Below are positions 50,855 to 58,405 of a stretch of DNA of 64,000 nt, one piece after another. The stretch's first letter is position 1. Every line of letters begins with the position of its first letter. The notes below the pieces were generated by a model. That model was not told where the DNA came from. It saw nothing but the letters and a program-made list of their open reading frames with translations, and ran no database searches. Made by a program: the position numbers and the translations under genes. This DNA comes from 2-12-FULL-35-15 sp036386835 (GTDB taxonomy: Bacteria; Bacteroidota; Bacteroidia; 2-12-FULL-35-15): assembly GCA_036386835.1 (NCBI GenBank), contig DASVUX010000035.1, positions 1 through 64,000 on the forward strand, in the 5' to 3' direction.

Positions 50855-51931
50855 TTATGCCCTTCCCACCTGCTTGAGATGCCCCACATGGGATCTTACG
50901 GCACTTAACACTGTCGGAAATTCAAGGTATGGTACGTTGAATTGCTGACATGTTTCGCGAACAAGTTCGGAGATCTTAGGGTAATGGATATGACTTATAC
51001 GGGGAAATAAATGATGTTCCACCTGGTAATTCAACCCGCCGGTAAACCATGATACTATTTTGCTTTTAGTTGCAAAATTAGCGGTAGTCTGGATCTGGTG
51101 CACCGCCCACTCGCTTTCTACTTTGTAGTTCGGGACATCCGGGGTTTCGAAATTCGCAGCTTCAACGATATGCGCCAGCTGAAAAACAACCGCGATAATG
51201 AATCCGCAAACACAAGCTATAACGAGGTAACCGATAATTGTTTCTGCCAACCCCACAGTAAATATAGGAACCACAATGAAAGCAGCTACATAAGCTATTT
51301 TTCCGATCCAGAATATGATGTGTTCTTTCACATCCATTTTACGGAAGGGGATATCACCGATCTTCCCGGTAAAGTACTTTTTAAAATCCTGTACAAATAC
51401 CCATAAAAGGTAAGTTACACAATAAAGAATTGCCCAGTAGATATGCTGAAAACGATGATACCAGTGTTTTTCCTGGTCAGGATGCACCCTTATCCAGGGC
51501 TTGATATCAATATCCTCGTCCATGCCTTCGATATTGGTAAATGAATGGTGATTTACGTTGTGCTTGTATTTCCACAGATAAACGCTTCCTCCCATAAAGT
51601 TGAGAGAATAACCCATCAGCTCATTGATCCATGTTTTTGTGGAAAAGCTGCCGTGAGCACCGTCATGCATTACATTGAAACCGATACCCGCGAGGTTGAT
51701 TCCAAGCAAAGAGCATAAAAACAACGATAGCCAGGTATTTTCAGGAGTAAAGAAAACAAGGACTGAATAAAGTCCGATTGCGGAAGCACATAGAATAGCC
51801 GTTTTTATATATAATTTATAATTACCGGTTTCTTTTATGTTATTGGATTTGAAATAGGTATCAACTTTTTCTTTCAGTGAATTGAAAAACACACTGTTCT
51901 TATTGTTAAAACTAACTCTTTGCATGCTCAT
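50855..51931 (-). CDS. Membrane fatty acid desaturase
   Basis: A 358-residue di-iron desaturase with four membrane helices. The three His boxes are HDGAHGS (about 112-118), HNVNHHSF (about 149-156) and QVEHHLFP (about 308-315). A Gln-type third box (QxxHH) is characteristic of front-end desaturases, although no cytochrome b5 domain is fused here, as in the linoleoyl-CoA desaturase group of bacteria. It introduces double bonds into membrane acyl chains. Alternative ATG at 51925 would remove two residues. Confidence 0.9.
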   Translation of the reverse strand: MSMQRVSFNNKNSVFFNSLKEKVDTYFKSNNIKETGNYKLYIKTAILCASAIGLYSVLVFFTPENTWLSLFLCSLLGINLAGIGFNVMHDGAHGSFSTKTWINELMGYSLNFMGGSVYLWKYKHNVNHHSFTNIEGMDEDIDIKPWIRVHPDQEKHWYHRFQHIYWAILYCVTYLLWVFVQDFKKYFTGKIGDIPFRKMDVKEHIIFWIGKIAYVAAFIVVPIFTVGLAETIIGYLVIACVCGFIIAVVFQLAHIVEAANFETPDVPNYKVESEWAVHQIQTTANFATKSKIVSWFTGGLNYQVEHHLFPRISHIHYPKISELVRETCQQFNVPYLEFPTVLSAVRSHVGHLKQVGRA

Positions 51932-52007
51932 TAAAATTTATTAATACGAAGGTACTTATAAAAACGCTAAAAATGATGTTAAATTATCCAAAGCCGGATG
52001 TTGAGAA

Positions 52008-52490
52008 CTATAAAGACTTCACTTTTAAGGACCAGGTAAAATTGAATTCGGATACAATTGCACCTGATTCATCCCTGCCAGTCGATTTTAACAATAGTAC
52101 CACACCTTCTCCGGTTGATCTTGTCTTTGAAATTGCTTCCGAAATTTGCATGCCATCTTCACAGATAAAAGTGATTCTCCCCACTGCTTTTTTAAAAAAT
52201 TCTGCATTGTTTTTAACAACAAGCATTGAAATGCCGGGCCTGGATTCATAAACACCATTCATAACGAGCAGGCCGGTGGACATTTCGGCTGCCATTGACT
52301 GACAGGCGAAATACATTGAACGAAATGGGTTCTGCGTAAGCCAGCCATGCCGGATTGTTACCACCGATCGCATATCAGTTAAATTTTTAACCCTCACGCC
52401 TGCAATGTAAGCCATCGGAAGGCTCTTCAATAAGTAAAGACGGAAGAGGAAAGAATTGTTGACTAATTTTTGGAACCGGGATACAGCCAT
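52008..52490 (-). CDS. DUF4442 hotdog-fold protein, thioesterase-like
   Basis: A 160-residue protein with the DUF4442/YiiD-type hotdog layout: PMAYIAGVRVKNLT, the central helix RSMYFACQSMAAEMSTGLLVM and strands with SMLVVKNNAEFFKKAVGRITF. Proteins like this act on acyl-CoA or acyl-ACP. Its ATG overlaps the stop codon of the HMG-CoA lyase gene (TGATG), so the two are translated together. A thioesterase role in branched-chain acyl-CoA breakdown is inferred from that coupling. Confidence 0.8.
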   Translation of the reverse strand: MAVSRFQKLVNNSFLFRLYLLKSLPMAYIAGVRVKNLTDMRSVVTIRHGWLTQNPFRSMYFACQSMAAEMSTGLLVMNGVYESRPGISMLVVKNNAEFFKKAVGRITFICEDGMQISEAISKTRSTGEGVVLLLKSTGRDESGAIVSEFNFTWSLKVKSL

Positions 52491-53347
52491 CAGAGTGGAA
52501 ATGTTTTTCCGGCAAGTAGAACAGCTTCCTCAAAAGCTGTCTCATTGATCCCGGAATTTATTTTATGTGTCTTGAAATATTGGAGAAGCTTTTCTGTTGG
52601 CATGTTCCCTGTCAGCTTATCTGCCGCCATGGGACATCCTCCAAACCCCTTTATTGCACTGTCAAATCGCCTGCAGCCATTTGTATAAGCAGCATGGATC
52701 TTTTCTTCCCAGGTATCTGGTGTTGTATGAAGGTGCGCCCCAATTTCAATGCCCGGAAATTCAGGAACAAGCCGTGAAAATAAATAAGAGATATTTTCGG
52801 AATTTGAAACTCCGATTGTATCCGAAAGGGCAATGATTTTAATACCCATCTGCGCCAGGCGTTTTGTCCAGGAGATAGCGATATCACTGCTCCATTCATC
52901 ACCGTAAGGGTTTCCGAAAGCCATGGATATATATACAACAAGCTCCTTTTTATTACGGACACAAAGATCCTGGATCTCTTCTACCCTGGTAAGCGATTCC
53001 GCCAGGCTGGAGTTTGTATTGCGCTGCTGAAAAGTTTCAGAAATAGAAAAAGGAAATCCCAGGTAGCTGATCTCTTCAAATTCAACTGCATCCTGGGCAC
53101 CGCGGACGTTTGCTATGATTGATAATAATTTGGATCTTGTTTTATCAAGCTCCAGTAATTCCAGCACGTGGGCAGTATCCCTCATCTGAGGAATAGCTTT
53201 GGGTGAAACGAAACTTCCGAAATCAACTGTATGGAAACCAGCCTTGAGGATAGAGTTTATATATGCAGCTTTTTTTTCAGTAGGAATAAAATCGTGGATG
53301 CCTTGCATGGCATCGCGCGGGCATTCAATTAGTTTCAGCTCTTTCAT
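52490..53347 (-). CDS. Hydroxymethylglutaryl-CoA lyase
   Basis: Cleaves HMG-CoA to acetoacetate and acetyl-CoA (285 residues), the last step of leucine breakdown. The TIM barrel opens KLIECPRDAMQGIHDFIPTEKK, with the metal-binding HLH in GAHLHTTPD and the catalytic-Cys signature GFGGCPMAADKLTGN. A slightly longer frame starts at TTG 53356; the ATG at 53347 is more likely. Other leucine-pathway genes are not in the window. Confidence 0.94.
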   Translation of the reverse strand: MKELKLIECPRDAMQGIHDFIPTEKKAAYINSILKAGFHTVDFGSFVSPKAIPQMRDTAHVLELLELDKTRSKLLSIIANVRGAQDAVEFEEISYLGFPFSISETFQQRNTNSSLAESLTRVEEIQDLCVRNKKELVVYISMAFGNPYGDEWSSDIAISWTKRLAQMGIKIIALSDTIGVSNSENISYLFSRLVPEFPGIEIGAHLHTTPDTWEEKIHAAYTNGCRRFDSAIKGFGGCPMAADKLTGNMPTEKLLQYFKTHKINSGINETAFEEAVLLAGKTFPL

Positions 53348-53404
53348 TAAAATCAAATTTAACCATTATAACCTGTGATCCTTATCTGCAACAAATAGAA
53401 TTAC

Positions 53405-54454
53405 TTAATGTTTACCGTTCGCTTCACGATCCAGTATCCCTTTATTGATACGCTTCGCGATCCCGGGGCCTTCATAGATAAATCCTGTGTACACCTGGAT
53501 AAGGTCAGCGCCTGCCGCAATCTTTTCCAATGCATCCTCTGCCGTATGTATCCCTCCTACTGCAATTATCGGGAACGCTTTTCCTGACCGGGAACTTAAG
53601 TATCTTACCACTTCCGTAGAGCGCCTGGCGACAGGCCTTCCGCTTAGGCCTCCGGCACCTATAGTTTTCAGCCTGCCTGGAGATGTTTTTAAATTTTCTC
53701 TTGAAACAGTTGTATTGGTCGCGACCACACCATCTATCTTCGTTTCAGCAACGATTGCTATAATATCATCCAGCTGCTCATTCGTCAGATCGGGAGCAAT
53801 CTTCAGAAGGACCGGCTTAGGACTTTTTTTCAGTGAATTAAGTTCTTTTATTCTTTTAAGCAGTTTAGTAAGAGGTTCTTTATCCTGGAGCGCTCGTAAA
53901 TTAGGAGTATTGGGAGAACTTACATTTACCACGAAATAATCTACGTGATCAAACAATGCCTCAAAACATTTTTCATAATCACTTACCGCATTTTCATTAT
54001 CAGTTATCTTATTTTTCCCGATGTTCCCCCCGATAATTATCCCTGTTTTTCGCTTCTGCAGCCTTTCAGCAGCGGCTTTCACCCCACCGTTATTAAAACC
54101 CATCCTGTTGATGAGGCCTTCGTCTTCCGGCAGCCGGAACATCCTGGGCTGCTCATTCCCCGGCTGAGCCTCAGGCGTAAGGGTACCAATTTCAATAAAA
54201 CCGAACCCGTAATATCCAAGCTCATCAAACAGCTTTGCATCTTTATCAAATCCTGCTGCCAGCCCTACCGGATTGGGAAAAGTAAGTCCAAACAGCTTTC
54301 TTTCAAGCCTTTTATCATCGACCGTGTATATGCTTTTTATAATGGCAGGCACTCCGGGGATACTGCACAGAACTTTAATGGCTTTAAAAACAAGGTGATG
54401 GATCCTTTCGGGTTCAAAAAGAAAAAAGAAAGGCTTAACTACTAACTTATACAT
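53405..54454 (-). CDS. pyrD: Dihydroorotate dehydrogenase, quinone type
   Basis: Class 2 membrane-associated PyrD (349 residues), which oxidises dihydroorotate to orotate and passes electrons to quinones. The N-terminal helices (about 1-40) bind the membrane. FMN motifs: NPVGLAAGFDKDA, FIEIGTLTPEAQPGN, VNVSSPNTPNLR with the catalytic Ser, VVATNTTVSRE and GAGGLSGRP. Length is normal. Confidence 0.97.
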   Translation of the reverse strand: MYKLVVKPFFFLFEPERIHHLVFKAIKVLCSIPGVPAIIKSIYTVDDKRLERKLFGLTFPNPVGLAAGFDKDAKLFDELGYYGFGFIEIGTLTPEAQPGNEQPRMFRLPEDEGLINRMGFNNGGVKAAAERLQKRKTGIIIGGNIGKNKITDNENAVSDYEKCFEALFDHVDYFVVNVSSPNTPNLRALQDKEPLTKLLKRIKELNSLKKSPKPVLLKIAPDLTNEQLDDIIAIVAETKIDGVVATNTTVSRENLKTSPGRLKTIGAGGLSGRPVARRSTEVVRYLSSRSGKAFPIIAVGGIHTAEDALEKIAAGADLIQVYTGFIYEGPGIAKRINKGILDREANGKH

Positions 54455-54529
54455 ATATGCAAAGGTCGCAACGAAAACAGCATTCGCAAACTTCGTTAAT
54501 AATTAGTGGGAATTTGTTAATTAATAATC

Positions 54530-54560
54530 TTGACAAAATATAAACTAAGCGGTATATTTA
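54530..54560 (+). promoter_or_regulatory. Promoter of the small STAS-like gene
   Basis: TTG at 54530-54532, 20 bases, then TATATTTA at 54553-54560 (one base from consensus). Leader about 30 bases. Confidence 0.5.
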
Positions 54561-54596
54561 CATTATTAATCTAACAGATTCAACCTTTAATCGAAG

Positions 54597-55016
54597 ATGA
54601 ATAAGATCACAACCAGTACTGCAGAGATAAGTTATGATTCAAGCACAAGGATTCTGCGCCTGAAAATACTGGAAGGTGCCGAAATTGAACTGGCTGATGC
54701 CCTCCAGAATGCAGAGGCGACAAGAATGCTGACCAAAGGCGCTAAATATCTTGTACTTGTTGATGGAAGGGTGAGTGTATCTGTTTCAAGAGAAGCAAGA
54801 ACATTTTCTGCTCAGTCGAAAAATGATGGAAAGAGCATTGCCTCTGCTTTTATTATAACTTCAACTGCAAATAAACTTATCGGGAATTTTTATATCAATG
54901 TAAATAAACCAGAAGTCCCTACCCGCATTTTCTCTTCTGAAGAAAAAGCTGTTGAATGGCTTAACGGATTCTTATACCTCACGGAAGAAAAAAAAGAGCA
55001 GATGTCTGTTCAATAA
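54597..55016 (+). CDS. Small cytosolic protein, possibly STAS-like
   Basis: A 139-residue soluble protein without signal or membrane segment. Its strand-helix order (ISYDSSTRILRLKILEGAEI, NAEATRMLTKGAKYLVLVDGRVSVS, IASAFIITSTANKLIGNFYI, RIFSSEEKAVEWLNGF) resembles the STAS/SpoIIAA-like fold of DUF-type proteins in Bacteroidota. I do not see a phosphorylatable Ser in the classical motif. It converges with the TPR gene: their stop codons are adjacent. Function unknown. Confidence 0.7.
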   Translation: MNKITTSTAEISYDSSTRILRLKILEGAEIELADALQNAEATRMLTKGAKYLVLVDGRVSVSVSREARTFSAQSKNDGKSIASAFIITSTANKLIGNFYINVNKPEVPTRIFSSEEKAVEWLNGFLYLTEEKKEQMSVQ

Positions 55017-56081
55017 TTATTTTTTGACCGGAACCGTACCGCAGCTCTCCGCCATTGAAACTGCTTCTTCGAAACCGAGGGATGCAGCCTTCTTAAAGTC
55101 TTTACAGGCACTGTTATCTTTGGCGTCCTGGTTTGCCATACCACGTTTATAATACGCAGTACCTTCTTCAGGTCTAATCCTTATTGCTTCGGAATAATCA
55201 TAGCATGCCGAACGGAAATTCTCAAGGCCTTCGCAGGCAGCACCGCGCTGGATAAAGGCATCATAATTATTCGGATCCAACCGGACCACCCTGGAAAGAT
55301 CATCAAAACCCGCTTTGTAATTAGAAGAAAGATTATAAGCGACACCCCGTAAGTACAGGATTTTAATAGTATCCGGCTTAATCTTTAAAGCCTTTGTATA
55401 ATCATTTACAGCTTTATCATATTTTTTTAGCAGTACATTACATTGTGCGCGTTTAATAAATGGAGCGGCCGAATCCGCATTTAATTGGATAGCTGAAGTA
55501 TAATCGGCCAGGGCTCCTGCATAATCTTTATTCTCAAACTTAGTATCGCCTGCACGGATAAACGACACACTCATCCCGGTACATGCATGTGTTTCATATA
55601 ATTCTTTTGCTTTGGCACTTCCCAGCATGCGGGCTTTACGCAGGTCCATGCAGCCTTTATCCTTACTGCCGAGGGCTATCTGTGCTATGCCTTTTTCACA
55701 AACCGCATCTCCGAACTTCGGATCAATGGAAACAGCTTTTTCAAGATCGGCCAAAGCTTCTTCACTTTTCCCTTCAGCCGATAAAGTCTTACCGCGTCCA
55801 TAATACGGAACAGCAAGGTCATGATTATAGATGAATCCATCAGGCATATCTGAGCTTGACCGTTGGAACTCATTGAGGCTGCCATACTTTTTCATTTTGT
55901 CAAGGTATTCCGTAGTAACACCTTCATTCAGCCGGATGGCTGTTGTAAAATCAGTTTCAGCTCCCTTATAGTCTGCAGAAGCGAACTTTAATTCGGCATT
56001 TTTCAGGATCGTTGGAAGATCCTGTGAGAACAATGCAGATGTAACCGCACATCCTAAAAAAGAAAAAAGAAAGTATTTCAT
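55017..56081 (-). CDS. Exported TPR-repeat protein
   Basis: A 354-residue exported protein (signal peptide KYFLFSFLGCAVTSALFSQ) made of about eight tetratricopeptide repeats (for example AVPYYGRGKTLSAEGKSEEAL, AGALADYTSAIQLNADSAA and KAVNDYTKALKIKPDTI), with small Cys-containing inserts (KDKGCMDLRKARMLGS, CKDFKKAASLGFEEA). Such proteins scaffold complexes in the periplasm. No partner can be named. Confidence 0.85.
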   Translation of the reverse strand: MKYFLFSFLGCAVTSALFSQDLPTILKNAELKFASADYKGAETDFTTAIRLNEGVTTEYLDKMKKYGSLNEFQRSSSDMPDGFIYNHDLAVPYYGRGKTLSAEGKSEEALADLEKAVSIDPKFGDAVCEKGIAQIALGSKDKGCMDLRKARMLGSAKAKELYETHACTGMSVSFIRAGDTKFENKDYAGALADYTSAIQLNADSAAPFIKRAQCNVLLKKYDKAVNDYTKALKIKPDTIKILYLRGVAYNLSSNYKAGFDDLSRVVRLDPNNYDAFIQRGAACEGLENFRSACYDYSEAIRIRPEEGTAYYKRGMANQDAKDNSACKDFKKAASLGFEEAVSMAESCGTVPVKK

Positions 56082-56092
56082 TTTATATAAAG

Positions 56093-56120
56093 AAAAAGAT
56101 CCCGCTTTTAAACGGGATCT
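56093..56120 (-). terminator. Terminator of the deiminase-like gene
   Basis: On the minus strand: AGATCCCG, loop, CGGGATCT, then a T run. Stem 56097-56104 with 56113-56120. Confidence 0.75.
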
Positions 56121-56125
56121 GTAGA

Positions 56126-57928
56126 TTATCTGACCATAAGCTTTTGCGTGGAACGCCCTTCGGAAGTTTCCACCGATATGAGGTAAGCACCTGAATCGAT
56201 ATTCAGTGACAGGCTATTGATAAAATAGTTCTTCTCCCCTGCAGGCATATCTCCCTCAAAAATAACAGTTACCAGTTTGCCGAGCATATCATATAGCTTT
56301 ACTGAGCCTGTTGCGCTGTTTGATAAGCTAACCGGGATACATGTAATCCCGTGTGAAGGATTAGGGAAAGCTGGCTTTACTGATAAATATGACGAGGAGC
56401 TTGCATTAATGCCTGTTGTGCCCAATACATCAAAATGAAAATAACCTTCAGGTGCCGGCATCGGGCGGACCTGCTGCTTACCGGAAACCGCAGTCCCTTT
56501 TACATAATAATAAATGTGAGTTCCTGCAGGCTGAGCTGGGATATAACCTGTCCACGTATCAGTTGCTGTATTTGTTAAAGTCATATTAACAGGTACATAA
56601 GGCTGCAGAGTATCCGTGGTCCAGTAAACTGTTCCTGCCGCAATCCCTGAACGGTGCTGTATAATAGCATTTACCTGGTAAGGCGTTGAAGTATTATAAG
56701 TATCCTCAAGATAATTATGGACAATCCTTAACGGATCCTTTACACCTACACTGTGGGTTATACAATGGATAACACCGCCCTGGGAGATCAGGTTCGCACC
56801 GGTATTGTCAGCATCGATCGTTGTAATCGTATATCCCGGCATTGCCTGCTGGATTATCCTTACTGCTGTTGTATCATATTCTTCCCTGTACACAGGCATA
56901 ATAATAGCCTTGTTTAAAATGATGAAGTTCGAATAAGTCCTGTAAGACGCGTTTGGTGCATAATTGCCTGAAGTGCTTGGAGGCATGGGTACACGCACCA
57001 GTTTATAAGGATCTCCCCATGGATTATTAAAATTACTCAGAACATATTGCAGGTTGGCTTCCAGTTGCGGGCCGTCCGACTGACCGGCAGGAAACTCCCC
57101 TACAAGGATTGTTTTTTCATCAAGAAGTTTCATATGCATGTCAATGTGATGAATATCATCGTATGGCAGGGTTTCCATCTTAATATACCTGTTAATGCCA
57201 TGAAAGTCATGCATCACCTGGTCAATTTCGGTTTCGGTATGATTGGGATAAGGAAATGCCAGGGTATATGGTCCCGATCCATTGTTCTCATCAAGAATCA
57301 GTTTTGACGCAAATGCAGTTTCAATACCGTCCGACATCCAGTTTCCACCTGTGTTTACCAGATCCCCCGGATAAGCGTGGGTCTGGTATAAAGGAATATT
57401 CAAATGGGAAGAATAAGCAAGAGGGATGTCATCATCGGCAGGACGGGGACGATTATAGATCCAGTCAACCAGGATCAGTGAGTCTACATCGTTTAGATAG
57501 CATGTATTGGCTGCGTAATCACGGATCCAGATAGAATTAAAAGGAACCTGCAGGAATATAAGGTTGGTTAGGGGGATGCCGGCTCCCGTAAGACTTGATT
57601 TTACCGCGTTTGAATCCGCGCAGTGAATGATCACATTACATTGCTGCTGTGCGGCTGCAATGATCTGCCGCTGGATAGTTGGAAATGAGGTCCATGTCAA
57701 TACCAGGGCCTGCGACTCTTCCCACTGTGCAGCAGTTCTTACAGGAAGTGTGGGCGGAGTTGTTATAGAACGGTTAGTAAAACGCTGAAGATATGAATCC
57801 ATTAAAAGCTCTTCCCCCGGGGCAAAGCCGATTGGCAGCATCTGGGGTTCCTGTGCCGAAGCATTGTTTACCTGGAATGCTGCAGCAATAAGCACAGCCT
57901 TCGATAAGTTAAGTAAAGATTTATGCAT
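56126..57928 (-). CDS. Agmatine/peptidylarginine deiminase-like, T9SS cargo
   Basis: A 600-residue secreted protein. Signal peptide (to NASAQ), then a pentein-fold deiminase domain of the agmatine deiminase/PPAD group: Asp in SIWIRDYAANT, His/Asp in DDIHHIDMHMK, nucleophile Cys in GGVIHCITHSVG. An Ig-like domain and a type A sorting domain follow (PAFPNPSHG ... GAYLISVETSEGRSTQKLMVR). It may citrullinate peptidyl-arginine, as P. gingivalis PPAD does, or deiminate agmatine. The longer frame to 58003 has no signal-peptide sense; MHKSLLNLSKAV at 57928 starts it. Confidence 0.88.
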   Translation of the reverse strand: MHKSLLNLSKAVLIAAAFQVNNASAQEPQMLPIGFAPGEELLMDSYLQRFTNRSITTPPTLPVRTAAQWEESQALVLTWTSFPTIQRQIIAAAQQQCNVIIHCADSNAVKSSLTGAGIPLTNLIFLQVPFNSIWIRDYAANTCYLNDVDSLILVDWIYNRPRPADDDIPLAYSSHLNIPLYQTHAYPGDLVNTGGNWMSDGIETAFASKLILDENNGSGPYTLAFPYPNHTETEIDQVMHDFHGINRYIKMETLPYDDIHHIDMHMKLLDEKTILVGEFPAGQSDGPQLEANLQYVLSNFNNPWGDPYKLVRVPMPPSTSGNYAPNASYRTYSNFIILNKAIIMPVYREEYDTTAVRIIQQAMPGYTITTIDADNTGANLISQGGVIHCITHSVGVKDPLRIVHNYLEDTYNTSTPYQVNAIIQHRSGIAAGTVYWTTDTLQPYVPVNMTLTNTATDTWTGYIPAQPAGTHIYYYVKGTAVSGKQQVRPMPAPEGYFHFDVLGTTGINASSSSYLSVKPAFPNPSHGITCIPVSLSNSATGSVKLYDMLGKLVTVIFEGDMPAGEKNYFINSLSLNIDSGAYLISVETSEGRSTQKLMVR

Positions 57929-57956
57929 GAAATGATAATTTTTGATGAAGGTATAG

Positions 57957-57964
57957 TAAATTTG
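57957..57964 (+). promoter_or_regulatory. -7 box of the small secreted protein gene
   Basis: TAAATTTG, 40 bases before the ATG at 58004. The -33 element is not clear. Confidence 0.4.
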
Positions 57965-58003
57965 CAAGAATTCCAAGGCGGTCAACATCCAAAAATCAGA
58001 CAA

Positions 58004-58405
58004 ATGAAAATTTATTCCGGGCTATTCATATCTCTCCTGTGCATGTTATCAGTCAGCTCCTTTACCGCTGATAATTGCAAAGTAAATTATAATGGCATTT
58101 ATGCCATCAAACTGGATGAAGAACATTCTGCGGTTCTCCGCTTCTATGAAGATGGCACCGTGCTCGCCTCTACTTCCGTAAATGATTACATGGACGTAAT
58201 GAGCTGGTTCAACAAAGAGAACAAGGACATGGTCCTGAAAGGAAATTATAAAATAAAAAAGTGTGACATTAAATTTAAAGTCAGCGGAATGAATGGAGAG
58301 CAGAGCTATGAGGGAGCGATCAGCGATGACAGGATCAGCTTCCAGGTCATGAATAAGGATTCCAAAAAGAGCATCAGCAGGACATATACTTTCTTTGCCC
58401 TTTAA
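58004..58405 (+). CDS. Small exported protein of unknown function
   Basis: A 133-residue exported protein. Signal peptide KIYSGLFISLLCMLSVSSFT, then a short beta-rich domain with two Cys (DNCKVNYNGIYAIKLDEEHSAVL and KIKKCDIKFKVSGMNGEQSYEGAI) that looks like one lipocalin- or META-like beta sheet. I do not recognise the family. A longer frame from 57923 overlaps the divergent gene start and lacks sense; I use the ATG at 58004. It converges with the TonB-receptor gene (4-base overlap). Confidence 0.65.
   Translation: MKIYSGLFISLLCMLSVSSFTADNCKVNYNGIYAIKLDEEHSAVLRFYEDGTVLASTSVNDYMDVMSWFNKENKDMVLKGNYKIKKCDIKFKVSGMNGEQSYEGAISDDRISFQVMNKDSKKSISRTYTFFAL

Noticed and set aside
51973..52251. 92-residue plus-strand frame
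   Set aside because: It is antisense to the DUF4442 gene, which has the family features and is coupled to HMG-CoA lyase; the plus frame has no recognisable features.
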